DNA of 64,000 bases from Tritrichomonas musculus. Its lineage: Eukaryota > Parabasalia > Tritrichomonadida > Tritrichomonadidae. Of this stretch, positions 28,356-39,431 are shown in pieces (within the stretch, counting starts at the first letter, position 1; every line of letters starts with the position of its first letter). Both the position numbers and the translations under genes were made by a program. The stretch spans positions 806,001 to 870,000 of the forward strand of contig JAPFFF010000052.1 in the NCBI GenBank assembly GCA_039105265.1. The letters are read 5' to 3'. The notes under the pieces were generated by a model. The model made no database searches. It saw only the letters and a list, made by a program, of their open reading frames with translations, and was not told where the DNA came from.

Positions 28356-31300
28356 AGAACTTCATAATTGTTCGCTCTTAATCCTTTAATAAATGGTGCA
28401 CATGCTTCATTCGGTAATACTATCATTTTATTATGAAATCCAGTTAAAGCATTTTTGTTAATCGTTATTTTTGACATCATGTTATGATTCATTTGTAAGT
28501 TAATGTTCTTACCTGATTTAACACTTTGATTATCTAATATATCTTTATAATCTGATGAAACAATTTTGTTTGTCTTTAATGAAACACCTTTAAGTTTTAA
28601 GGATTTAGTCACTCCGTTGTTATTCCATATTGTATAACATTTAGGACATAAAGCTACTTGATTATCACCGTATTTTTCAACACAACAACCCAAAATTTTC
28701 TTTTCATCATAAACTGTATTAATTGATGGATCAGGCATGAATTTATAAATATTTTCATTATAAAATTGTTGATCTTTAATGATGTGTTTAAATACTTGAT
28801 CATTTGATTCATTCATGTTTCCAGCAATAGCAAAATATGCTGAATCAGTGTCTGCAGATGTTAAATGAAATTTATTTGTGTCTAAACATTTAAACATAAA
28901 GTCATAAATGAATGTTAAATACCAAAATTTAGCATTATCAAGAGTGAAGAATGCCGTTTGAATACATGTTTTACACCTGAATGATTTAGGATTTGATTGA
29001 ATAAGGAATGTATCATCAGCAATTCTGGAACCATTAATATAAGTATCTGATACAATTGATTGATAAGCTTTATCTGAATCACAAATTTTAACCTTACTAT
29101 ATTTTTCTGTATTCATTCCATCATAACCGTATGAACCATTCATTGATATTTTATAAAATTTTTCGTTACCAGATGATTTACCAGCAATAATATCTTGACG
29201 TTTACGCATGAATTCATTAACAAATGGATGAAAAGCTTTATTTGCCTCATATAATGATAAATTAAGGATATCAGTAACTTTTAATCCATGATCAATGAGG
29301 AACCATAAATAATAACAACCAAAAGATTTAAATTCACCCATTGTATCTAATGTCATTGTTAATTTAGTATCTGTTTTATCAATAACACTAATTTTATTTT
29401 TCTTTCCGTATTGATACATATATTTACCAATAACATCTTCAGTATTTTTAATATCAAAATTACGAAATACTGGTGGAAAGTTAATGAGATCATTTATTTT
29501 ATTAATGGGACATTCTAATTTAACTTTAGCTCTAAATATCAATTCAGGATTTGGTTCATATCTATGTTTAGTATAAATTATATTCATACATTTTTTATAA
29601 ACTTCATCTTTTTTGTTTCCATTTTCGTCATAACATTCAAAACGAGTAATTAATGAACCGGGCATATACATAATGCCTCCATGATAAGGGTTAAATTCAT
29701 GATAATTTGACGAAAATGATGAAGGATAAAGTGAGTTGAAATCAACACCTACAACATGTGAAACAATATTTGGTGTATCATATGAAATAACTTTATTATG
29801 CTCAAATTTGAATTTATTAATGTGTGAAACACCACGGATATTTTTACGATGCATTACCATAGATAAACCACCTGTTATACCTTCACGTAAATCATAATAT
29901 TCTTTTTCATTTGACAAAGTAGATGGTAATTTATGAAGTCTGCAATATTTATTTAATTGAATTCTTAAACGAGTTACTTTATCATCGGAACGATTTCTTA
30001 ATTGATTGCATGATGCGCAAGCTAATAAACAATTATTTAATTCATGACCTATATCATTATTGATTCTATCAAGTGTTGGTTTATTATGATTTGTGAAATG
30101 TTCACCACAGAGATGACATTTACCAGTTGAAGGATTATTATATAATTTCATGAATTCATCAAAATCATCTTCTGAAACTACTTTATTTAAATTACGTTGA
30201 GGTTTGTTTGGATTTAATTTATTGAATCGTTCATCTTGATAATAATATGAATCACATTTATAACTCCACCAATTTAGACTAGGAATGAAAGTATTTGATG
30301 TATTGATTATGTTATAGTCAATTGATGGATCAAAATCTTTATAAGCTAGTGCGTATTTAATACAAACTGAATTTTTAGATAATGAAAGATTTGAGATTAA
30401 ATCAACGTTATATTCAGCGTTTAAATTAATGAGGTTATCAATTGGTTTAATCATCATTTCAACGTCATTATCATTATATGAAAGTAAATAATCCCAACGT
30501 GTATTAAAACGTTTTGAATCTTCAAGATATAGGTTATATTCTTCTTCAGTAATGAGGAAACGTTGACCAAGATATGAATAAAAGTCTTTATATTCGAATG
30601 GTTGAGATTGTGAAAGTACAACATTAAAGTTTTCAGTATTGAATGCTTCATATGGAAAAACTCCTTTTGATGAATTGGATTCACCGCCAAAATCAATACC
30701 AAATTGTTTTAATGTACCACCAGCAATAAATGCTTGAGCATCAATGAAACGTAAAGAAATTTTATCAGATTTAAGGATAAATTGTTTAAGAGCAGTAGAT
30801 GAACCAATTAATGAGTTATTATCAACCGACCAGGAGCAATTTTCACCTTTATAATTAAAATATTGTTTAAATAAATTTGAATCAAAACGTGAAGAATTAA
30901 AACCAAATACAGTGACTGTTTCGAGATCATGAACAATTGTTTTAGGATCTTCAATATTGAGCATTTGTTTATAAAAATTCAATTTATCATTAATGATTAA
31001 ATGAGCTTGATTAAACATGAATTCAATCCAATGAATAATGAAATTTTTATCACGCGCGTCAAAATGTTTCGTTAAAGTTCCTGATGAAAATTTAATGCAA
31101 CAACTGACAGATAAAGGAACTAATCGTGAATTAATCGTTGTTGATTTAGTTAATGATTCATTTATTGATTGTTCCATTGTTTCAAAATCATATGTCATAT
31201 AATATTCTTGAGGTTTGAATTGAAGGTTATGAGCTAGACAATATTCATAAACAGAGTTGGATAGAATATGAGGACAATATGGTAAAGATTGTTTTTCAAC

Positions 31301-32716
31301 AATGAAGTTTTTCTTAAATTTACCATCACATTTATTAACATGTTGTTCAAATCGTTTATGATTATTAATTCCTCTAACAACATATGATTTACATTTAGGA
31401 CAAACTAACAATCCAGTTAATTTTTCAGCATCTTTGATATACATAATATGAAGTATTTGACCTTTCGAATAAAGTAAGGCATTAAATGTTGTGTATGATT
31501 TATCAAAAAACCATTGTTCAGATATGTCGTATAAACCTGTACCAAAATATTCATAAATATTAACATTGATTTTATGCTTTTGTGCTGAAAGTTTCATTTC
31601 TTCCATTGTTGTACCATCATAATTATTCAAGAAATTAAGAGCTTCATTTGTGATTTTAGTTTTATATGGAAATCCATGTTCTTCACATAAAAGACGCCGT
31701 GCATGATTTGTTCGGTCATTTAATTTATAACTTTTATAATTTAATAATTTTGGATTAACACAAACAGCTAAAAAACGATACCAACACATTTTATCATCTT
31801 CATTATCAGTAATGATAAGTTTTGATTTGACAAGTTCTTCAGGAAGCTGTAATTTACCAGTAATTTTAACTAATCGCGAAATAGTAAATGCAACTGATGA
31901 AACAAAAGTAAGTTTAACTGCTGACTCAGAAACTTCATAGTTATGAAGAACGGACTCAATATAAAATTTGATTTTTTCAAGATCGGAATTTGTTTGAACA
32001 GTTATAGGAATATTTGATGAATATTTATAATTGACTGCATTAATTACTCGTTTTTCGTAATCATAACGGATTATTTCGTCATGTTGTTTTATGGGTATTT
32101 CAAAGATACCAGATAATTCAAAAGTTAACTTGAAAGGTTTACGTTCTGATTTAAAGACTACATCTTCAAGGTAATTAAATATATCATCAATGGATGAAAA
32201 TGAATTCAGATAATAAACAACTATTGGATCTTTATTTTGATTTTTGGTAACAACTTCTTGATCCTTTAATGCTTTTCTATGTTGTTCAAGTAAATTTAAA
32301 GCAAGTTCATATTCATGTGGAACATTGACAACCAAGTAATCAATATCTTTACTTTGAAAATCATGACCAAAGTCTTTGAAGAAATTAATTAATTCTTCAT
32401 TCTGGGCTTCAAATAACTTTTGAGCATATGGTTTTAATGGTTTCATTTCTTTTGGAGGAAGTGGTTTAAGTAATGGTTTATTTTTTAAAAGTTCATCAAG
32501 CATACGTTTATAATTTGCTTTTTGGGTATGAATGACAGATTTTTCATTATTGATTTGAGAAACAAATTTGGTTTGTGTTTGTTGCTTATGTAATTCATCA
32601 ATTGAATTTTTAATTTTAAGTTTATGCAAATTATTGTAGAAATATTCATCTGAATCGATGTATTTGTGCGGAGGTTTTGGTGATGGAATATTAAATCCTT
32701 TAGCGAACCAATACAT
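28352..32716 (-). CDS. Polinton protein-primed DNA polymerase B, 1454 aa
   Basis: Polymerase signatures are clear: exonuclease motif YDFETM near residue 506, motif A DFNSLYPSS near 990, motif B KISMNGSYGYDG near 1190 and motif C SADTDSAYF near 1288. Two extra modules stand out. N-terminal to the exonuclease is a region with DDKMCWYRF (Cys311) and ILHIMYIKD (His423), resembling the papain/OTU-like region of other transposon polymerases, followed by a C2H2-type zinc finger (CPKC to HVNKC, about 437-457). Between exonuclease and palm lies an HNH-type endonuclease motif, CHLCG at 867-871 with LDRINND and CASCN. The polymerase would replicate the element with a protein primer. The gene runs from the right terminal repeat toward the integrase. 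Confidence 0.93.
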   Translation of the reverse strand: MYWFAKGFNIPSPKPPHKYIDSDEYFYNNLHKLKIKNSIDELHKQQTQTKFVSQINNEKSVIHTQKANYKRMLDELLKNKPLLKPLPPKEMKPLKPYAQKLFEAQNEELINFFKDFGHDFQSKDIDYLVVNVPHEYELALNLLEQHRKALKDQEVVTKNQNKDPIVVYYLNSFSSIDDIFNYLEDVVFKSERKPFKLTFELSGIFEIPIKQHDEIIRYDYEKRVINAVNYKYSSNIPITVQTNSDLEKIKFYIESVLHNYEVSESAVKLTFVSSVAFTISRLVKITGKLQLPEELVKSKLIITDNEDDKMCWYRFLAVCVNPKLLNYKSYKLNDRTNHARRLLCEEHGFPYKTKITNEALNFLNNYDGTTMEEMKLSAQKHKINVNIYEYFGTGLYDISEQWFFDKSYTTFNALLYSKGQILHIMYIKDAEKLTGLLVCPKCKSYVVRGINNHKRFEQHVNKCDGKFKKNFIVEKQSLPYCPHILSNSVYEYCLAHNLQFKPQEYYMTYDFETMEQSINESLTKSTTINSRLVPLSVSCCIKFSSGTLTKHFDARDKNFIIHWIEFMFNQAHLIINDKLNFYKQMLNIEDPKTIVHDLETVTVFGFNSSRFDSNLFKQYFNYKGENCSWSVDNNSLIGSSTALKQFILKSDKISLRFIDAQAFIAGGTLKQFGIDFGGESNSSKGVFPYEAFNTENFNVVLSQSQPFEYKDFYSYLGQRFLITEEEYNLYLEDSKRFNTRWDYLLSYNDNDVEMMIKPIDNLINLNAEYNVDLISNLSLSKNSVCIKYALAYKDFDPSIDYNIINTSNTFIPSLNWWSYKCDSYYYQDERFNKLNPNKPQRNLNKVVSEDDFDEFMKLYNNPSTGKCHLCGEHFTNHNKPTLDRINNDIGHELNNCLLACASCNQLRNRSDDKVTRLRIQLNKYCRLHKLPSTLSNEKEYYDLREGITGGLSMVMHRKNIRGVSHINKFKFEHNKVISYDTPNIVSHVVGVDFNSLYPSSFSSNYHEFNPYHGGIMYMPGSLITRFECYDENGNKKDEVYKKCMNIIYTKHRYEPNPELIFRAKVKLECPINKINDLINFPPVFRNFDIKNTEDVIGKYMYQYGKKNKISVIDKTDTKLTMTLDTMGEFKSFGCYYLWFLIDHGLKVTDILNLSLYEANKAFHPFVNEFMRKRQDIIAGKSSGNEKFYKISMNGSYGYDGMNTEKYSKVKICDSDKAYQSIVSDTYINGSRIADDTFLIQSNPKSFRCKTCIQTAFFTLDNAKFWYLTFIYDFMFKCLDTNKFHLTSADTDSAYFAIAGNMNESNDQVFKHIIKDQQFYNENIYKFMPDPSINTVYDEKKILGCCVEKYGDNQVALCPKCYTIWNNNGVTKSLKLKGVSLKTNKIVSSDYKDILDNQSVKSGKNINLQMNHNMMSKITINKNALTGFHNKMIVLPNEACAPFIKGLRANNYEVL

Positions 32717-32944
32717 TGAATTATAATCATTTTCTCCATCATATCCTTTATCTAAAATATCTTGAACTATTGAGTCAATTAAATTTTCACGTAAATCTTT
32801 TTCATTATTAAATTCATTTTTCCATTCATCAATGGTTGCATTATCATTATGAACTAAATTATCAAGTTCAATTTATTTTTCTATTGGTGTTTTATCTAAT
32901 TTCATTTAGGTGGAAATAAAAATTTAAAAAATAAAAAAATAATT

Positions 32945-33850
32945 AGATTTATTTTTTTGAGACATGTGATATAAAAATAAATGATAAAATAATTTTATAA
33001 TTTGTGGTGAACGTTTATTTATAAAAATTTTTTTCGATTTATGTGAAACTTTGAAAAGTTTGAGCCCTTGGCGAAGTATTCAAATTATCAGACATTTCGG
33101 AAATAACGAATTTTAAAAAATTTTATAGTTTTGTGTGAGTATTCAATTTATCAGACATTTCGGAAATAACGGATTTTTTAAAATTTTTTCGATTTGTGTG
33201 AGTATTCAATTTATCAGACATTTAATTCAAATTATCAGACATTTAATTCAAATTATCAGACATTTCGGAAATAACGTATTTGTAAAATTTTTTCGATTTA
33301 TGTGAGTATTCAATTTATCAGACATTTAATTCAAATTATCAGACATTTAATTCAAATTATCAGACATTTCGGAAATAACGTATTTGTAAAATTTTTTCGA
33401 TTTATGTGAGCATTCAATTTATCAGACATTTCGGAAATAACGAATTTTAAATTGAGAAACATTCAAATTATCAGACATTTCGGAAATAACGAATTTTTTT
33501 AATTTTCACATTTACGTATAAAATTTATGTTTTCAAGCCGCTTTGCGGCGTGGACAAATGCCTTTTTGACTTTTGAAATTTGAGAATTAAATTTATGAAA
33601 ATCATTTATGAAGGGGTGATGAATCAGTGTTGAAATTAAATTTTAAAAAAATTTGTAATAATATTATCACATATAACAAAATTTATTGATTTAAAATTAA
33701 TATGTAGATAAGGCGTGAATTAAAATAATGATATCATAGATTCTAAAAAGCAGTGAGTTGCGGATTGGTGAAATCATTATATATAGAATAACTGTGTAAT
33801 GTGACGTGAACAATTATTAACCCCCCACTGCTTATCTCATATACACTACT
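32945..33850 (-). repeat. Right terminal inverted repeat of the Polinton
   Basis: This is the near-perfect reverse complement of 13787-14691, ending CACTACT at the ATATT target duplication. It includes the GCCGCTTTGCGGC hairpin near 33537 and the mirror of the 20-base repeat array. Confidence 0.95.
33075..33500 (-). repeat. Mirror array of AAATGTCTGATAAWTTGAAT
   Basis: About ten copies of the unit found at 14139-14565, in reverse orientation and the same spacing order, so both ends of the element carry identical inward-facing arrays. Confidence 0.85.
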
Positions 33851-34116
33851 ATATTTATGAAAAAAATTATTCAAATAATATCCAGGGTGCAAATATGATC
33901 ACTCTTAAATCAAACCTAAAATTCTTCTATTAGCTTCTTTCTTTATCAATTTCTATGGCTTATTATTAACTTTTTGGTTGATCCAAATCAAAAACTATCC
34001 TTAATTAATGGTTTGCAATTTCTGAATTTTATTGGAATAATTTTCATGTCATTAAGTCATTATTGTGAATGTAGTACATCCGTTAAATAAAAGTCCAAAC
34101 AAAATGGTTGAAATTT

Positions 34117-34854
34117 TTAAAAAGGAATTATATTATCAAATTCATTTTCTAAATTGAAGCTTCCATTGAATATAAATGGGTCATGATCTTGTATGCCTGC
34201 CATTTGCGCTTCATTAGCAAAGTCAAAATCATCATCATCATCTTTCTCCTTTTTTTGATCTTTTGGTTTTGGTCCTTTTTTAACGGTTGAACATTTTTGC
34301 TGTTTCTGTACTTTTTCAATAGTTGAAAGTCTTTGCAGTTTTTTAACTCTTCCTGATTTATTTTTATTGGAATTGGTCAAAGGTTGATTGTTTTTATTGT
34401 CAAATTTCGAAACATTCGTAACAGTTCGTATGAGACTCGAAATTAGACATTTTATTTTTTCTTCGTTTGGTTCTTGTTTTGAAAGAAAATCATGTAAATA
34501 TTTAATAAATGATTCATGATAAATGAACAACAAATAACACATTATTATGTTTTTGTCTTTGGTGCTTGATTTCCTAAAACTTCGATGATTTATCCATTCA
34601 AGATTGCATTTTATATCTTTGGAAATATTGTTTGTTATGTCGAAAATAGCGTCATTATATAATGATGCCTTTTTAAAGCCGTTGATCCTGAACAATTCGA
34701 TAACATTTGGATAAATATATACGCCATTTGAGTAAAGGCTTTCAACAGCATGATAAAGCATTTTCAGCACATTGCTTCTTTCTTTATTTTTGTTTGGCTC
34801 TTTTAATTGTGCAACTACATCGTTACGGTAAGATAACCTAGGCAAAGTCTCCAT
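34117..34854 (-). CDS. Unrecognised host protein, basic then acidic tail
   Basis: The 245-aa product has a helical N-terminal domain of about 150 residues (KMLYHAVESLYSNGVYIYPN, IIMCYLLFIYHESFIKYLHD), then a Lys-rich linker (KKGPKPKDQKKEK), an aspartate run (DDDDDFDF) and a hydrophobic C-terminal peptide. The linker could act as a nuclear signal. I do not recognise the domain; a winged-helix-like DNA-binding role is possible but unproven. It lies just outside the Polinton and is not part of it, being beyond the target duplication. Start at MEUTLPR-type ATG (METLPRLSYRND) with AT-rich upstream DNA. Confidence 0.6.
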   Translation of the reverse strand: METLPRLSYRNDVVAQLKEPNKNKERSNVLKMLYHAVESLYSNGVYIYPNVIELFRINGFKKASLYNDAIFDITNNISKDIKCNLEWINHRSFRKSSTKDKNIIMCYLLFIYHESFIKYLHDFLSKQEPNEEKIKCLISSLIRTVTNVSKFDNKNNQPLTNSNKNKSGRVKKLQRLSTIEKVQKQQKCSTVKKGPKPKDQKKEKDDDDDFDFANEAQMAGIQDHDPFIFNGSFNLENEFDNIIPF

Positions 34855-34859
34855 AAAAA

Positions 34860-37410
34860 AAAGGGCGGGTTTGTTTGAATTTTTGAAAGCTTTCTCAAAA
34901 AATAAAATATTTGAATAGTTTGGAATATCAAAAAACTCTCAATAAACCATGAATAAGAATTATCATGAAAACATGAAACAGAATATAATAAAATATTTAA
35001 ACTTTTAAATATTTACAATTGATGAATATGACTAAAAATAAAAGTTAAGAAGGATGTTCATTGCGATATATAAATAATTATATATTTATTTTGAAAAATC
35101 AAATTCTGAAGTTGAAATTTTTGAGGATCTGTTTGTTATCTCCCATTTTAAATACCATTTTAAGTTTTAGATTCATTATACCATTGAATTAAAATAAGCT
35201 TCAATTAATTTATTGGAGAAAAATTGGAAAATTAAGATATTTTTGAGAGAATATTGGCTCAACTATTAGTCAGAAATAATGAAAGAAATGAAATCGAAAT
35301 AAACTTCACAAAAAAAAAAAAAAAAAAAAAAAATATCTGATAAGAAACATTTTATAAAATAAGGCTTTAAAGTCTATCTCTTTAACCTTGAACAAAAGTT
35401 GTCTAATTCCAAATAATATTTATAATAATTAATTTAAAATGGTGAAATGTAGAGTATCAATTAATGCAGAAAAAAGAATGAAGACATATAAATAGATAAA
35501 GAAAGAAAATTTGGCTTTAAATAAAAATAAGTTTTATAATTTTTTGGCATGTAATTTCATGCCAAAATTGTATCTGCTTTAATTCAATTTTTACGAAAAA
35601 TTTTTTTTATCTGCTTATATAGTTAAAGGAAAAAAGATAAAAATTAAAATATAACAATAAAATATAAGATATTTATTAAATACAAGAAATAAACAGAGTT
35701 TTCCACAACCAAAATATGAAGATTTGTAATATATTAAAAAAGCAATGTTTAATCATATTTCAAACCTCAATCTTTCGTTTTGGCTATCTTGAATTTAAAA
35801 AAACAAATAATTTTTTTTAATTTTTCTTATATAATGAAAACATTTTGAGCGATTAAAATTCTGTGAAAATTATCAATAAGTAATCTTTATCCTTTTTGTA
35901 AAAAAGCTAACTGATCATTCAGAATGTTGCATTATTCATGAAATTATAAAACAAAGTAGATATTGCAAAAAAATAAATAAATTAATAAAAACCTGAAAAG
36001 ATTTAGTTTAGTTGGTTTTCATAATTGAGATAATAAGTAATATAAGCCGCAATATATTTATCTATAGATAAAATTCTTCTGGTATTATTCAAGACATTCA
36101 ATTTTTTTCAAAATTGAATGTCTTATTATAGTCACCCCAATAAGTTTTGATAGGAAACAAATTCAAAAAGGGTTTATTACACTTTTATTCCAAGAAAAAG
36201 TTGTTTTTCTTTTTTTAAAAAGTTACGGTTTCTATCAAAACTTTATGGCAGCTAAAAGGAGATATCTTAATAAAATTTGACCTTAAATTGGCCTTAAATT
36301 GACTTTTAAAATAAGCCAAATTTTATTAAAATGCTTCTTCATAGTTGCCATAAAGTATGATTTACTGTTTGTAGCCTTTCTATAATTATAAATACTTATT
36401 AGAATAACAGCATATAAGATAAAATCCTTGAAAATTTATGTTATGGGCTATATTTCATACGTTCTTAATGCTATCTGCCTTATATATTTTTGATTTTTTT
36501 TTCTGAGTAATTTTTTTTTTATTCAAAATTTTTTATTTTATGAATTTTTTCAAATTTGTTTATCTTATTTTTTTCTTGTGATCATGAGTTTAAAAAATAT
36601 ATTTATAATATATACTGCAAAAAAATTCATAATTATTTGTAATTATAAATTGTAACTTCATTATTCCTGATATATAAATTGTTCAAAATTGAGAATATTA
36701 TTTATATTATTTTTTCAAAGTTTAAACAGCCAAGTTCATTTAAAATCTATATCAAAATTTTTTGGGAAGACTATATATTAATTGAATGTAAAATTGAATG
36801 TCTGGTTTATAAATTTAAAGATTTTAAAAGTTCTGCTATTATCTATTAAACAAAGGGAAGCAAATGAAAAAGAATGTATTTAAAAAAGTCCAATTTTTTC
36901 ATTTATCTCATTAAACTCAGTATAATTACAAATAATAATTATTTTTTTTAATAAAATATAAGTAAATAATAATATTTAAATATTATTATTTATATTTTAC
37001 TGTATTTTTATCAATGCATCAATTGTGATTATATTCATATTGTTAAAATGAGATATATTCTGAATTAATAAAATACATAAAACGAATAATTAATATTTAA
37101 ATCCTAACTCAAATTATTGAGAAATATGTATTTTATTTCAATAATGGCATATTAAAGCCTATTAAAAATTTTTTTTTAATACATAATTCAAAAGTTAAAT
37201 AAGTTTAAATTTCGATTTTTACTAGAACTTTTATTTTATCTTTTCCTGATGTTTTGATTTTCTTGTAGAAACGACTACTGACTTTGTCAAATTATTAGAT
37301 TTTTTTTTATATCACAAATCATGGATATTTTTGGATATTTTTGGATAATTTTTGGATAATTTTTGGAAAATTACATAAACATTTGAATTTTTTACTTGAA
37401 ATTTTATATA
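34860..37410. other. Long AT-rich spacer
   Basis: Contains a 23-base A tract near 35311, a small foldback near 36240-36357 and a few AT palindromes. I found no coding remnant on either strand. Confidence 0.5.
36240..36357. repeat. Small foldback repeat
   Basis: ACTTTATGGCAGCTA on the left and the reverse complement of TAGTTGCCATAAAGT on the right form the ends, and TAATAAAATTTG blocks pair further in. The total is about 118 bases. A partial extra copy of the end (TCAAAACTTTATGG) makes it resemble a decayed MITE. Confidence 0.4.
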
Positions 37411-37413
37411 ACT

Positions 37414-37420
37414 TCATTTT
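37414..37420 (+). promoter_or_regulatory. Initiator box of the DUF3447-ankyrin gene
   Basis: TCATTTT fits the trichomonad initiator (TCAYTW) and lies 15 nt before the ATG at 37431. This supports that ATG rather than the in-frame alternatives further upstream. Confidence 0.55.
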
Positions 37421-37430
37421 TATAAATATA

Positions 37431-39431
37431 ATGAACAACAATGTGAACAATGACATTCAAGACTACATTGAAAAAAGAAGAAATACTCAGACAGCAATTT
37501 TAAAATTTTCAAACAACAAAGAAATCCTTGACAATGATATTGATATTTTTAAATATTTTGATGAATTAAAAGCTCAGGAACAAAATGATTTTGATATAAA
37601 AAAGATACTTGTTTATATAAGAATCATAATCAAATACCATAAGAAAGAACCTAACTTTTTCACAAAAATCATTGAAATAATTGCTTACTTGAAACCAGAT
37701 ATAGACACTATTATGTCAAATAAAGAATTTTTTGATTTTTTTTCTTCAAACAATAAAATGCTTTATCATCTGTTTGAAAAAGACTTGATCAAATTAGAAG
37801 AATCAATTTTAGACATATTAAAAGAGCCATCCAAAATAGATTATTTTGAGCCTGTTTTCGAGGCACATATTACTAATCAACCATTTGATGACTATGATGA
37901 AGAAATGAGAGAAAAAAGAAAAAGTGGTGAAAATGATAGTCAAATATCAAAAATGATTCGTAATGATTATATCGACGATTTTGCTGAATTTATAAGTAGG
38001 ACCAATTATCCACTTAATTCAAAAATCAGAAATAGTTATTTTGAAACAAATCAATTTTTGAAAGAAAGAGAACCAACACTGATTGAATATGCATGCTTTT
38101 ATGGATCAATTCAAATTTTTAATTTTTTAAGACTTAATGGTGTTGAATTGACATCTTCACTATGGAATTACGCTATTCATTCTAGAGAAGCCGATTTAAT
38201 TCATCTTCTTGAAAGCTTAAATGTTGAAACCGAAGATAAAACATATAATAGTTGTATAATTGAAGCAATAAAATGTCACCATAATGATATTGCAAATTAC
38301 CTATTAGAAAAAACAAACCAGCAAAGGATGAAATACATTTTAGATTATTTGCTTTATGAAAATTATGAGATGATTTCAATTGATCCAGACTCTTATTCTT
38401 ATTGTGATTTAACATTTGAACAAATTCTTGAATTATTTGAATACGATCAAAAATTCATTGATTTACTATTTACCAAGTCATACTTTGATATAAATTATAA
38501 AAAAGGCAATGAAACTTTTTTGTCATATGCAATTAAAGAAAATAATATCAAATTGATCGAGTATTTATTATCTAAACCTAATATTGATCCAAATGTAATA
38601 ATTTCGGAAAATGAAAGAGCATTAACACTAGCATTTGAAAAAGGAAATAAAGAAATTATCAAATTATTATTACAAAATCCAAAAATTGATCCTAATTTTT
38701 TTTTCAGAGATAAACATTACAACTATTATACCTTCTTATCAATAGCAATTGAGAAAGAAGATATTGAATTAATTAAAATGTTATTAGAATGCCCAAATAT
38801 AGATCCTAATGTTAAACTTTCTTTTTCAAAGAAGATAAATGAAGAAGAAAGCATATTTGAGCAAAAGACAGCATTATCAATGGCTGTTGACAGAGAAAAT
38901 AAGGAAATAATTGATCTTCTTTTAAAAAATCCAAAAATCGATCCTAATGTCACGCTTTATATGAATTATTTTTTAAAAACTGAAATAATTCGAGAAATAA
39001 AAAACCCATTATCAATGGCCATTGAAAAAGGAAATAATGATATTATTGATCTATTATTGTCAAATGAAAAAATAATACCAAATTCAATTTTATATATCAA
39101 TGAAGAAGAAAAAACGGAATTATCACTTGCAATTGATTTAAAAAATAAAGAAATAATTCAAAAATTATTACAAAATCAAAAAGTTGATCCTAATTTTATT
39201 TTCAAACAAGGAACAGTCTTATCAATGGCAATTGAAGAAGACAATTTTGAGTTAACAAAACTTTTGTTAAATTCTCCTCATATAAATATTTATACTAAAC
39301 TTGAAAAAAAAATAGAATATCATAATGAAACAAGATCAGTAAATACAATATTAAATTTAGCAATTTATAAAGGCAATAAAGATATTATTGGTCTTCTGTT
39401 TGAATATAAAAAACGTTCTCATAAGAAATGA
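37431..39431 (+). CDS. DUF3447 / ankyrin-repeat protein
   Basis: From the preferred ATG (MNNNVNNDIQDYIEKRR) the product is 666 aa. The N-terminal ~300 residues form the trichomonad DUF3447 region, with ENDSQISKMIRNDYIDDF, SYFETNQFL, ACFYGSIQIFNFLRLNGVEL and NYAIHSREADLIHLLES. At least eight ankyrin repeats follow to the end, each built on the pattern LSMAIEKGNNDIIDLLLSN with a KIDPN loop. No membrane segment is present. Members of this very large family are presumed protein-binding scaffolds; no partner can be named. A decayed relative lies at 1841-3237. The frame is intact and the initiator box is good, so this copy is probably expressed. Confidence 0.85.
   Translation: MNNNVNNDIQDYIEKRRNTQTAILKFSNNKEILDNDIDIFKYFDELKAQEQNDFDIKKILVYIRIIIKYHKKEPNFFTKIIEIIAYLKPDIDTIMSNKEFFDFFSSNNKMLYHLFEKDLIKLEESILDILKEPSKIDYFEPVFEAHITNQPFDDYDEEMREKRKSGENDSQISKMIRNDYIDDFAEFISRTNYPLNSKIRNSYFETNQFLKEREPTLIEYACFYGSIQIFNFLRLNGVELTSSLWNYAIHSREADLIHLLESLNVETEDKTYNSCIIEAIKCHHNDIANYLLEKTNQQRMKYILDYLLYENYEMISIDPDSYSYCDLTFEQILELFEYDQKFIDLLFTKSYFDINYKKGNETFLSYAIKENNIKLIEYLLSKPNIDPNVIISENERALTLAFEKGNKEIIKLLLQNPKIDPNFFFRDKHYNYYTFLSIAIEKEDIELIKMLLECPNIDPNVKLSFSKKINEEESIFEQKTALSMAVDRENKEIIDLLLKNPKIDPNVTLYMNYFLKTEIIREIKNPLSMAIEKGNNDIIDLLLSNEKIIPNSILYINEEEKTELSLAIDLKNKEIIQKLLQNQKVDPNFIFKQGTVLSMAIEEDNFELTKLLLNSPHINIYTKLEKKIEYHNETRSVNTILNLAIYKGNKDIIGLLFEYKKRSHKK

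Larger units (their letters stand above)
13787..33850. mobile_element. Maverick/Polinton, 20,064 bp, looks whole
   Basis: The ends are inverted repeats of about 905 bp that begin AGTAGTGTATATGAGATAAG. ATATT occurs directly outside both ends (13782-13786 and 33851-33855), a 5-bp target duplication as made by a retroviral-type integrase. The inside carries the Polinton core set: protein-primed polymerase B, integrase, A32-type packaging ATPase and a double-jelly-roll-type capsid protein, plus a fibre-like protein and small ORFs. The near-identity of the two terminal repeats (a handful of differences in the parts I compared) points to a recent insertion. The core reading frames are long and open, so the element looks whole, with at most about one possible break. 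Confidence 0.95.

Noticed and set aside
34117-34854. The 245-aa gene as part of the Polinton
   Set aside because: It lies outside the terminal repeat and outside the ATATT duplication, so it belongs to the host side.
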